DNA of 64,000 nt from Leucosporidium creatinivorum (Eukaryota > Basidiomycota > Microbotryomycetes > Leucosporidiales > Leucosporidiaceae). The stretch covers positions 378,990 through 442,989 of the forward strand of contig BCKL01000019.1 in assembly GCA_001600635.1 (NCBI GenBank), read 5' to 3'. Both the position numbers and the translations under genes were made by a program. Positions 23,245-33,709 of the stretch are shown one piece after another (position 1 is the first letter of the stretch; the number at the start of each line of letters is the position of its first letter). Below the pieces are notes generated by a model. The model did not search any database. It saw only the letters and a list, made by a program, of their open reading frames with translations, and was not told where the DNA came from.

Positions 23245-23563
23245 ATCTGGGAGAGGGCTGGACCCCTCCCTTGGCTCTCGTTAGATCCTATGTTCTCCTG
23301 TTTCACGTAGCTTCCCTTCTGTGCATTTCTTCCATCGTGCCTTTAGACTCTCGTCTTCGCCTCGACCGAGTCTCAGACTCTCAGCTCGCAAGTCAAGGGC
23401 GAAACATCGACTGAGTGAAACGAATGCTTGATGACACAGAAAAGATGAGTATAAACAAGGTACTAAATGAGGCTATATATGTGCCGATCCCACAACAGAC
23501 TGTCCCGTCGGCGCCGTCGTAAATGTGGTGCGCCGAACATCCTCCCTCCGTCCGTTTCCCACC
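23245..23563. other. 3' flanks of convergent genes
   Basis: About 320 nt between the converging stops of the b561-like gene and HSF B. Nothing else is seen. Confidence 0.35.
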
Positions 23564-25070
23564 TCAGCGCGAGTGGTTCCACTCATCCATGGACGAGCCG
23601 CTCGAGCTCCCACTACCACTGCGACCACCGGCACTGCGACCGAACCTGCCTGCTCCCGCACCGCGGTGCAAAGCGCTGTTTCCGCTGCCGTAGATCGACT
23701 CGCGCCGAGCCTTCTCCTCCTCGTCCATGCGAGCCTGCTTCTCCATCTTCTTCTGCAAACGAGCGCGAGAAGGCTTGGGAGTGAGGGTGTGGATCACTGT
23801 AGACCAGTACGAGGTCAGCCGCGGTCCTCGAGCCGGTAAGAACTCGGCAAAAAAGGAAACGTACTCGAACGGTCGTCTCGGCGGAAGGCTGGGTGACTCC
23901 AACCCGAGTAGGAGGAGACGAGCGAGGTATCGAGCCTGTCGGACAGCTCGGCCTGACTCATGCGCTTGAATCCATAGACCTGGGTAGCGGAACGGGCAAA
24001 GGTCAGCGATCGCCGAAACGGTCAAGCGATCTCCGAACTAACATTAAGCTGGCCTGTGATGGCAGAGAGAGGTCAGCGATGGGTCAAAATGGTGTACATC
24101 AGAATCAGCGTACGAGTGAACGAGTTGATGTTGCTGTGTTTGAAGTTGGCGGGAAGGACTTCCTGCAGCAGGCGAGGCGAAGTGTTGCAGACGATGAGGC
24201 CAAACCCGGCCGAGTCCCAGCAGAGACAGTCGTTGTAGCTGTTTGAAGCGAGCGAGGTCAGCGCCACGCCGTGAGACGCAAACAGTACAGCATCGAGGCT
24301 CGACAGAAGCCGAGAGTGGGGCTTCGCTGAGAGGTCGAGAATAACTCACTTATCGTCGTCGAGGAGCTGGAGGAGGGCCGCGGGGAAGGCAGCAATCTTG
24401 GTAGGGTCAAACTCGCCCATCCCGATGATCTGCAGAAGCGGAAAGGGGAGGAAAGGCCCTGTCAGCGCCATTCGGGCAGGACCGAGCCGAGCCTCTCAGA
24501 ATGCATCAGGTCGCGTCAGGGAAAGAGTAACACACCTGCTCGTCGGTGCTGAGCCTGCGCTGGGACGGCGTAGGAGAAGTGTGGATGTCGTGCACCGGTA
24601 GATGATTGAGATAGTCTCCTATGGTCGCTCCTTGGTTCTGCTGCAGCGCGACGTCGACTGCTCCGACGAAGGGCTCGGCGCCTTGAGGGTAAGGAAGGTA
24701 GTTGCTGGTGGTGTTGTAGGACCCTGCAGTCCACCTAGCAGAGTCAACCGGCCCCGAGAGGTCTGCATGATGCTGAGAGTACTCGAAGTGCTCCAGGTGG
24801 ACAGCGAGTTTGGGCGAGTCCCAGCTGCCTGCCAGATCGCAGGGTGAAAGCGAGTAGTTGGCGGCGTAGGGCGACACAAGCGCATCGTCGTAGCTGTACT
24901 GGCGCTGATCCTGAGCTTGAAGAGTCGCCATGAGGATGTTAACGAAGAGGAAGAAGACAAAGAGTTCAATCCGGGGTCGGGAAGCGGAGCCTCGTTGCTC
25001 TTCGTGATCGTCGAATCTCGATGCGGAGGACATCATCACTCACGCCCGAGACAGCTTTCTTGCGTGTCAT
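23564..25070 (-). CDS. HSF-type DNA-binding transcription factor B
   Basis: Second HSF-type regulator, divergent from the GAF-like gene. I start it at the ATG at 25070: exon 1 MTRKKAVSG ends in a GTGAGT donor, and the next exon begins DQRQYSYDDALVSPY after an acceptor near 24919. A Tyr/Ser/Pro-rich N-terminal region of about 150 residues follows. The DNA-binding domain reads FDPTKIAAFPAALLQLLDDD, YNDCLCWDSAGFGLIVCNTS, PRLLQEVLPANFKHSNINSF, TRQLNVYGFKRM and YSGWSHPAFRRDD. The C-terminus is basic and helical (RARLQKKMEKQARMDEEEKA), then Gly/Ser/Arg-rich. Introns in the recognition helix fall at exactly the same codons and phases as in HSF A, with an 11-nt exon at 24043-24053. That supports common descent of the two genes. 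Confidence 0.87.
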
Positions 25071-27021
25071 TCGAGGCCGATGTAGAAGACTAGAGACGCT
25101 GCCGACTTTCAAAGCATGTATCAACGGATATGCGGGTACTTGAAGCTCAACAGGGTCGAGTTTTGTGCTTGTGCTGGAGCTCCCTATGATGCTACAGAAG
25201 GAGCAGGAGCAGCCGAATGTGGAGCTCAGCTAGTTTCGGCGCCGCCTCGCAGCCCGCCGGCGGCGCTACCCATTCAACAACTAGGCCCATCGAAGGAAGA
25301 TCTAGTGAGCTCGTGCATGATGGAGGTGTGCTACATCCGAGAGGGAGCCGAGTAGCTTGCACAGCCAGCGCCAGCCGAGGTTTCAAAGCGAAGCCTGCTC
25401 GGCGAAGGCTTCAGTGAAGGTCTCACGAGGTTGCAGCACTCGTCGCGGCCTGCACGTGCAGCGCTCAACATCACTCAGCTCTCTGCGGGTCGAGATAGCT
25501 GTGCAGTCCGCCCTCATGAAGAGCGAGGCTGCCTTGATCCATCGTCGCCGAGCGTCTCCCGCCAAGCCTTGCCCCCCGAACGAGATCACGCTTCATCTCC
25601 ACTCGGTACCGCTTATACAGCTACACATCACCTGGCAACTAAGCCCCCTCCATCGAGCTGGCCACGACATCAGTTGCACTCCTCCCACCTTGGCGCTCGC
25701 AACCGCTGCTCCCATCATCTTCGAGCCACCCACCAGCAGGCAGCTCCTGTTCCGAGTCAGCTCCCTTCATCACCGTACCCACCGAGCCCTCCAAGTCCCC
25801 TACACCGCCGAGAGGACCATCTCAAAGCGAGCGAGCCAGCAGCTGACGAAGCGAGAGCGAGAACAAGCTGTACTGAGTCCTGAGAGGGCTGAGTGCGGAT
25901 TGTGAAGAGTCTTGACCTGCTTCTGAAGCGATGTAGCGAGTTAGAAGGACGAGTGCAGTGCAGGAGAACAACTTTCGAATTCGATCTCGGCGAGCTCTTC
26001 ATCTCTAGCCTCATTTCCCAGCTTCAACGTCGTCGAATCGTCCTCAAGAGGATCGCGCAGGGGCTCACGAGGCGCGCTGCTTTTTCTTCCTCAGCTGGTA
26101 CTCTCATACAGGTCGCTAGGTTCGGAAGAGCTCGTTACTCTCGACGACTCGGTCGTTCTGGCTGCGGTTCGTCCCGCAACACACCTCGGAGAGCCACTCC
26201 GACTGGTGCTCTGTGCTCTGTACATCATACTCTATGCGCTCTGTGTCCGTCACGCCATCCTGGGCTGTTCCAGCTCATCATCTCGGTCGAGGACCGACTC
26301 GCAGTCGCCGTGAGGGAGGTCATAAGGCCTCACTGGAGCTCTGTTAGCCTTGCATGCATCTTGGAAGATTCTTCTAAAGTGCTTCAGACGAGAAAGAGCG
26401 CCAGACATCCGAAAGGAGCGCAAAGCGGTCGCCGCTCGTGCTCGGCGGAAGCCAGTCGGAGTGAAGAGGCTGCGATCCCTCTCTGCAAGCCACGGCGGGA
26501 AGGCTATCGAGAGCCGTGATGTTAAGCTTCACCCGTCAAATAATTGCAGCAGCCAAGTGATTCATTGCACTGATGAGAAGGGCCGGCGCATCAGTCCTCA
26601 TCCACGCCGACGACCCCTTCGGACATCTCGCCTCCTTCCTTCTTCGCCGCGTGCGATCTGGGAGTGCAGCATAGCTCCCATGCACCAGGCTCGAGCTCGC
26701 GTAATCGGAGCATCTGCAGCCGGTGACCGAAGCGAGATAGGTGTCTCAACCGGCTCGAAGAGGCAGCTGGAGCCAAATCTCTCTGTGCACTAGAGCAGTG
26801 AAGTGAATGTCGCGCCTGGTCCTCCTCTCGGAGGTGTAGGCGACCGAGATCTTCCATCACCTTTGACGTACAAATGGTGGGGTAGAGCTGAATGCATAGG
26901 CAAGGCGAGACGGAGAGCAAGATCGTCGCTCATCCGGCAAAGACTCGCCGATGTCGACCATCTGCTCGCCAATCTATATCACCTCTCTTCTTTACACCAC
27001 ACCCGCTACCTTTCTATCAAG
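25071..27021. other. gene-free 1.95 kb, divergent promoter region
   Basis: A large intergenic region between divergently transcribed HSF B and the GAF-like gene. Frames at 25357-26519 are open on the plus strand but start at non-ATG codons, have poor codon bias and show no domain. I see no tRNA or snRNA signature. Long leaders or a non-coding transcript are possible. Confidence 0.35.
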
Positions 27022-28118
27022 ATGGTCCGACGCCCCAGCAGTAAGGAGGGACTTGGCCTCAGCTCACCCGCCCTCAACATCAACGAGAAGCTTCTCACCC
27101 CTCCCCATTCGCCGAAGGAGCGTGTTCGAGAGCTCTTCTCCACTTCCTTGCGCCGCCTGCGCTCTCCATACAGCCCAAAGAAGTCCTCTTTGTCCCCCTC
27201 GCCATGCCCCACCCCTCCAACGCTCTACATCGAGCTGCCGGAGCTCTCTCCTCCTTCTCCCCGAAGCAAGCTCCTTCCTGTCCCGCCCCTCGACGATTTC
27301 GAGGACTGGCGCACCATCTACCGGCAGGTGAGCTTACATATTCGATCTTCCGGGTCAGTATCAGCGGCTGACTCTGTTCGCTACAGGATCTCCACAAGGA
27401 GCTCGACCGAGGTTGCCCCTCCCCGGCTCGTCCCGCCTTTTCGGGCCTCGAGCCAATCGCGGGAGGCCTTCAACTCGACCTCGACCCAGCAGCAGCTCAA
27501 GTTAAGCTCGACATGGAAGCCCTCGCCTTCGGTGGTCGTCGACCCACCTCGGTTCCCGCCGCCTCGTCATTCCCGACCGAGCTTCGCAAGACGACCGAGG
27601 CGCCAGTCAGCAAACGACGACCTCGAGGCTCAGAGCTAGGATGTATAGCCCCTCATGGATCCTCAGTACGCGAGGCCGTCTCGGAGGAAGCCCGCGCCTA
27701 CTTCGACCTCTCCACACGCCTGCTGTGCGGATCCCTCGGCCTCGACTTTGTCGCCATTGTGGCTCTTCCTCTCGGCGCCTCGTCCTCGTCCTTACCCCTC
27801 CAGCTCTTTTCACATCACAACCTTCCCATGCCCTCCCCCTACTTCGATATCGCCGCCCACACTGCCCTCTTTGACCCATCCCACCCCTCCTCGGCGATCC
27901 TCTACGCCGGTCCACAACTCTCGCCCGCTTCCAACGAGTTCTCCACTGGTCTTCTGTCAAAGTTGGACATTCTTCTGCGGCTTGCTGGGGAGGAGAGGAG
28001 TATGGCTTCCTCCTTTCGGGCTATAGTGAGGACGAGGGAAGGGAGCTTACGGTCGAAGATCTGCACTTCTTCAAGCAGATGGCGGCCGAGTTGATCTTGA
28101 AGCTCGCTAGTATGTAGC
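27022..28118 (+). CDS. GAF-like domain protein with apparent frame break
   Basis: The ATG at 27022 starts MVRRPSSKEGLGLSSPALNI, a Ser/Pro-rich N-terminus; an exon ends at ...DDFEDWRTIYRQ and the next begins DLHKELDRGC. The second half resembles a GAF-type sensory domain: VREAVSEEARAYFDLSTRLL, LDFVAIVALPLG, then FSTGLLSK in one frame and VGHSSAACWGGEEYGFLLSG plus RELTVEDLHFFKQMAAELIL in the next frame, ending at the TAG at 28116. The frame change lies at about 27965 and no well-formed intron bridges it; the best candidate donor upstream (GTCCAC at about 27909) is weak and would remove codons that look host-like. Either a one-base deletion or base-calling error is present, or the gene is newly broken. 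If read straight on, the first frame ends at 28094. Confidence 0.6.
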
Positions 28119-28672
28119 TCAGCACAGCTTTTCAGTACCTCTCTAGCCGTGGTTGCAACCCATCAGTCCCTGTTGTAGCATCTCATCGGCTGGAGCTCGG
28201 CGATCCTTTCTCGGCGAGACTAGAGAGCTCCTTACTTTTTTTGCGCCTCTGCGAGATCTGCGAGAGCTTCATCAAAGAGACTTGATAATTTGTACACGAT
28301 CCCTCAAGCTGTAGTGCTTCATCCTAGCCATCGCGGCTGTGAAGGCGCTCGGCGACCTCGGCGGAGCTGCCAAGCGGGAGTGAGTAGCGCTGTCACCTCG
28401 GCACAGCAGCTATAGGTCATTCAAGACCATCCCACTCGCTTGGAGGTGCAGGAGGTAGCCTTTGGGCCCAGCTTCAGAACTCGAACTCAGCGCCAGAAGA
28501 ACGGCTCGTCGACTCAGCGCTCTTTCTCTTCTCCAAATCGCTTTCTTCTCGTCAACTACAATCTCCGACTCGCACCTATCATACGAACGACACCTGGACG
28601 TGCTCAGCGCCTTTACGACAGTTCTTTGTCCCGATTCAAACGCTCGAACGCGTGCTCGCCTGAGCTTCTCGA
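28119..28672. other. intergenic, promoter of alpha-arrestin gene
   Basis: About 550 nt. No coding sequence recognised; open frames at 28440-28836 overlap the start of the arrestin gene in wrong phases. Confidence 0.35.
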
Positions 28673-30552
28673 ATGGCGCCGTCAGAGAAGGGAGACAAGA
28701 GCAGGGAGGGCCTAGCAGGGCACATTGGCTCCTCGGCTACACGCTCGTCCTCGCCTGGGTTCTTTTCACGAGTAGGACTGGCTCAGCCGTCGCTCAAGGC
28801 AAGCTCTCGCGTCTCTTTCCTCAGCGGCTGAGCTAACCTCTTCTGCACCATTGAACAGATAAGCCTGGACGAGACGGTCCTCTTCTTGCATCCTACACCA
28901 AAAGGCCAGCCCTCGGAGGATCCCGTGGTGTCTGGCACGTGAGTCAAGGGGAAGCTCTTCGGATCGCTATGAGCTGACGGCAGCTCTTACACAGGATCAC
29001 GCTGTATCTACCGAAAGCTCGAAAGCTCGGTGGGCTAACAGTACGACTTCTCGGCCGACAAGACATCACCTTCGGCGACATGCGCGCCCACGAGACGTCC
29101 ATTTCGCTCGACAAGGAGGTCGCCCTCGATGTCGGTCAGGACAAGATCTTTGAGAAAGGAGAACATCTACTACACTTCAGCATCATCATCCCTTCGTCTA
29201 CCGCATGCTTCGAACGGTGCAACTACGGTCGAGTGAAGCACACGGTCGTAGCGACGGCCAAAGGACTCGGGCAGCTCGGCGGTGACGTGACCAGCCCTTC
29301 CGTCCGATTGGCGCTCATCGTGAATGTGAGCCAGCTAGACTTCGATTTCTGTGCCCGTGGAAGAGCTCTATAGCTGACTCTTTTGCCCAACTACAGCCCG
29401 GAGGAGCTGGAGCGAGCGAACCGCCGCCTTCGTACTCGCAACATCATGAGGGCATCTCGGAGGATATTGGGGTGCGTTCAAGCCACTAATGCAGCTTCAT
29501 ACGCCCAGCTGACTTGTCTGTTCCCTCACAGAACTACACCATGTCCCTTCGCTCGCAAGTGAGTTCGGCGCCTCGGCGCTCGTTCGCGATTCGCTGTGCT
29601 GACTTGCTTCTCGTCTACAGCATCTCATGGTTAGTGGATGAGTACGCTCTTCTTCTTGCGAGCGTAGCTGACTGCTCCTATGCAGGTGGGCGGCCTCATG
29701 CTCTGTCGTTTCCACCTCTTCTCGGCGTCTTGCGACATCCTCCTCCACTCTATCAAGATCAAGGTCATCCAGCACTTCAACCTTATCTCGCCATCCGATC
29801 CAGCACGTACCTCAACAATGCCAGAAGACGTCCAGACGGTGATATCGCTCGGCAGCCATTCCCCGCCGAACATGGGCAATATCGACCAGCGCGAGCGGTA
29901 CGGCTCGGGACCTCTTCACCACATCAAGAAGGGCGATGAGTACAAGATGCACCATCTCGGACGGCTTGGCAGGGTGCCTGCTCACGACTTTCTGCGGCCG
30001 TCGACGTCCGAATGGAGCGAGTCGGCGATTCGAGTGCGCCACGAGATCTCGTTCGAGGTCACCTACCAAGTAGTCGAGGATGTACCGAGCCGATCCAAGT
30101 CGAAGGATCGAGGCGGCAAGGGCAAGGAGAAGGAGAAGGATGATCATTACAAGCCGAAGAAGCTCGTCGTCTCGCAGCCCTTGACGCTGTTCTCAGTGAG
30201 TAGCGGTGTTGGGGCGCTCTTGTCGGTTCGGCTCACTGAACAAATTTCCATCGCAGTGCTGTGCTTTTGTGGACTCTCTCACCCTCCCCGTCTACTCCCT
30301 CGATAAGCCCGAGCTCGACGAATCACCGCCATGCCTCTGCGGCTACGACATGAAGTCGTGAGTCGTCTTGTTCGATTGTTCCGATATCCGCTGACCCTGA
30401 TCCACCTCCTAGGGTTACCGACTACCACGGTCAACGCCTTCAATTCGAGTGTCTGGACGATGACGAGGACGAGCGGCGGCCCTTCTTCGAGCGGCGGGTC
30501 ACTGGCTCCAAGATCGACTCGGCACCTCCAACACCCCCATCCTACGACTGAG
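28673..30552 (+). CDS. alpha-arrestin (ART family) with two PPxY motifs
   Basis: Adaptor that would recruit a Rsp5/Nedd4-type ubiquitin ligase to membrane transporters. The ATG at 28673 begins MAPSEKGDKSREGLAGHIGS. The arrestin N fold follows: ISLDETVLFLHPTP, SGTITLYLPKARKLGGLTVR, LLGRQDITF and EKGEHLLHFSIIIPSSTACF, then YGRVKHTVVATAKGLG and SPSVRLALIVN. The C fold contains GGLMLCRFHLFSASCDILLH, KVIQHFNLISPSD, RVRHEISFEVTYQVVED and KLVVSQPLTLFS. PPSY appears twice, once at the domain junction (EPPPSYS) and once at the extreme C-terminus (TPPSYD); PPxY is the docking motif for Rsp5 WW domains. Exon 1 ends in AAG|GCAAGC, a GC-AG intron (28799-28858). A 9-nt exon (29621-29629) sits between two complete introns. 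About ten exons, all joined in phase. Confidence 0.88.
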
Positions 30553-30905
30553 GGTGCTCGTGCTGGCCTCTCGTATCTCCACGCTATCCTTCGCCCGCCG
30601 CAATCGCCCGCCTCGTCGCCAACCTCGGCGCTCGACAGCAGAGCAGCTAGCGTCGCCGTACTTAGCATACCCCTTCCATTGATACCCCTTGCCCTCATTA
30701 CATTGTCATGCAAGATCTCTCGCTCTCACTCTTTTACACGGCTGATTGGAGAGGGTGGCAAGCTCGGCGATGGCGGATCTGTTTCGCGACAGACTTCGCC
30801 CGCTCCCAATGCGACAAAGATGAAACGACAAACACAGATTACTTTTGTACGACCCTTCTAGCTCTACATCAATATCAACACACCTCGACTAAGCCTTCAA
30901 CCCCT
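30553..30905. other. 3' flanks of convergent genes
   Basis: About 350 nt between the converging stops of the alpha-arrestin and ammonium permease genes. No gene seen. Confidence 0.35.
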
Positions 30906-32997
30906 CTAAACCTCGAGAACCTGACCGCTCGCCTCCTCCTTGCCGTCGTGCGATCGGTCGCGCGAAGATGAGGTAGTCTCAACAGCGGGCAGGAAAGGAC
31001 GAGACTGAAGAGCGGTGTACTCGAAGCTCTCGCCGCAGGCCGCCTCGTCCATGCCGGTGATGATATCATCCTCGGTCGCCAAAACCTCGAGACCAGGAAT
31101 GCAGTCGATGAGGGCGATGAGGACGTAGGTGACGACGAAGGAGTAGGTAGTGACTGCGCAGCAATCTGCGAGCTGTAGCCCGAGTCTGAGAAAGAGCTCA
31201 GGTCAGCACGAGAGAGAAGCAGACTCGGCGGCGCAGACGACGACTTACTGCCTGAAGTTGCCGTCGAGCCAGCCACCTGGGATGACCGTGGCTCCATCAG
31301 TAGCAGCAATAGCCGCTTGAGCAAAGATTCCGGTCATGCAGTTGCCGATCATGCCTCTGCAGCGACGGGGAAATTTCAGCATCGGCTTCGGCGATGAACG
31401 CCGAGCTCGACTCACCCGACAGCGTGAGAGATGAAGACACCAGCGGGGTCGAGAATGTTGTAGCGGACGGCTAGGGAGCAGTGACGGAGCTTGTCGGCGT
31501 AGTAGCAGGTGCCCGAGGTGACAGCGCCGATGAGGAGAGACGCGGGCAATCCAACGTAGCCACAGCCAGGAGTGATGCCGACGAGTCCCTGTTGGCAGTC
31601 GAAGGTCAGTATAGCTCAAAATCGGGCGCTTGACATGGCAGAGAGCACTCACGCAGATGGCTCCGGAGACGAAGCCGGCTAGAGACCATTTCTTGGTGTG
31701 CATGTACTGGAGCATAGTCCAAGTGAAGCCTCCCATCGAACCGGACAGTTGCGTAGTGTTCATCGCGACAAAGGAACGAAGGTTCAAAGCCAGAGTTGAT
31801 CCTCCGTCGAAGGCGAGCCATCCTCCCCAAATCAGGACGAGCGAGAGAGACAAGGCGAAGAGGTTCTCGGGCTTGTGCTCGACCAGCTTGAGGGCTCGGG
31901 ACTTGTTCTTGCGAGAGCGGAAGAGGGGATGACTGAGGTAGATGCTGAAGGCGAGCGCCGAGGTTCCACTGGCGATGTGGACGGGAGATCCTCCAGCACT
32001 GCCATCGCCGAATGGGTCAGCTTGGAAGCCTTGAGGAGGTAACGGGCGCTCGAATTAAGGTGTAGGTGGGTGCAGAAGTCGCATAAGGTGCTGAGGGAGC
32101 CCAAGACGCCCGGGGAGAAGGTGCAAATCACTCACAAGTCGTAGGCGCCGAGCACGTAGAGCCAGCCGTTCGAAGCCCATGTCCAGTGGGCGATAGGCGA
32201 GTAGACGACGAGAGGCCAGAAGAAGATGATGACTGGTAGGCATGCTAGACGAGCACGCTCAGCAGCTCCTCCCACTGTAAGGGAAAAGAGCTCGGTCAGT
32301 TCGAGCGACGGCGACCAACGGCGATTTGGACGTACTGAAGATAGCTACCGTTGCGACACTGAAGACGAGCTGGAAGATGCTGTACTCGAGCTCGGGGATC
32401 GCATACACAGCAGTGCCCATGGCCTTCAGCGGGGAGGCAAGGTCAGCGCCGAGCCCTGCCGAAGCGAGAGAGAGGCGGGAAGACTCACTCCGGCGTGACC
32501 AAACAGACTAGCATCGCCAATGAATCCATTCCCAACGCCGTAGGTGAGCGAGTAGCCCATAGTCATCCAACTGATGCTTCCAATGGCAAGGACCCTGCGA
32601 GCGATTCAAGACGTGAGCTTCCGCGCCGAGTCGCTTGCTGTACCCGAGACTCACATGAAGCTGGTGAGAACGGTGGAGAGCGCATTGCGCTTGTCGGTGT
32701 ATCCCGAGTAGAGGTAGCCGATTCCGGGGATGATGCCCCAGCAGACTATCGGAGGGCGAGAGGGTCAGCGATTGAGCGAAGCCGAGAAGCTGGTGCTGAG
32801 GCGGGAGCGTAGCCTTACAGACGGTAGCTGACGCGATCCATGCCATGTCTCCAGCACTGGTTTCGGGCAGCGAGTTAGCTCTGAACCATGCGAGACGAGG
32901 CCAAGCGAAGCTCCAGCGAGAGCGGCAAGGACCTGCCACGGTGCACGTACTTGTAGTCGGCGGCAAGAGCCAGGAATTCGTCTGCGGTTGCTGCCAT
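30906..32997 (-). CDS. ammonium permease, Amt/Mep family
   Basis: Plasma-membrane ammonium channel/transporter used for nitrogen scavenging. The ATG at 32997 starts MAATADEFLALAADYK. Motifs in order: DMAWIASATV, FCWGIIPGIGYLYSGYTDKR, SWMTMGYSLTYGVGNGFIGD, YSIFQLVFSVATVAI, AERARLACLPVIIFFWPLVV with YSPIAHWTWASNGWL, AGGSPVHIASGTSALAFSIY (first pore His), ALSLSLVLIWGGWLAFDGGS (given in part), GSMGGFTWTMLQYMHTKKWS, LAGFVSGAICGLVGITPGCG, and GVFISHAVGGMIGN (second pore His). Both twin-His positions are kept, so the pore should conduct. The cytosolic tail is about 50 residues, ends at the TAG at 30906 and carries Ser/Arg/Asp stretches typical of the regulated C-terminus. Whether it is a Mep2-type sensor cannot be told. 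Confidence 0.93.
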
Positions 32998-33709
32998 AGT
33001 GCTGTGTAGTACGTTACGTTGAGAAGGAGAGCTGTCCAAGCTTTCGAGAGCTGCAATCGCCCTCGAGCCAAGCCTTCGGACGAGATAGCTAATCTACCCG
33101 CCATTTGCCCCTTCGTTCCAAGGTGGAGGGCCCACGATACGAGCAATCAGCACACACCTCAAGCAGAGCCAAGAGTCTTGTTGAGCTGCAGGACGAGCAA
33201 ACATGGGAAGGCAAAGAAGGGAGAGAGAGCAACTCGGATCTCCCGCCGGTCTGGTCTGCTGCTCGTCTCGAATTGGCTCTCCTTTGCAGAGCCCTGCTGA
33301 GGTGGGATCGGCTCTAGCGATATTTTAAGGTGTTCTACGCCAGGCGTGGACTTCCATCAGCCTCGGAGAGCGCGATAGTGGACCGTGAACCTGTAGCCAT
33401 GTCCTTGCCCTCTTGCCTGCTGCTCGGCCGCCTCGGCGCAGCTCGGCGGTCGGGCGGGCGCGATAGCGGGGAAGTCTCGTCTGTGCTTGGGCAACGCTCG
33501 GTGGTGCTCTCGAAGCTCTCGCGATAATATCGTGCAACTCTCGATGGCTACCCAAGCACAGACGAGACTTCCTCTGGTCATCGAGCTCGCTGCCCATCGC
33601 GAGCAGGCAAAGCAAGCGCGGCGTTCACGGCAAAGGCTCTCTCGTAGTCGAAATGGATGAACGAAGTATGTACAAGAACAGCTATGTACGAGACACGGTC
33701 GTCGTCCTC
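32998..33709. other. intergenic with a 22-bp perfect inverted repeat
   Basis: About 710 nt between the ammonium permease start and the DDB1 stop. It contains the inverted repeat listed separately at 33470-33572. No coding gene is seen. Confidence 0.4.
33470..33572. repeat. 22-bp perfect inverted repeat around a 59-nt loop
   Basis: The left arm (33470-33491) and right arm (33551-33572) are exact reverse complements over 22 bp, starting GGAAGTCTCG and ending GTGCTTGGG on the left. The 59-nt spacer is not itself symmetric. It could form a hairpin in RNA, be the termini of a small non-autonomous transposon remnant, or be a transcription or replication boundary element. No target duplication is obvious outside the arms. 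Confidence 0.8.

Noticed and set aside
25893-26519. 208-residue plus-strand frame upstream of the GAF-like gene
   Set aside because: It begins at GTG, not ATG, has no host-like codon bias, and matches no domain.
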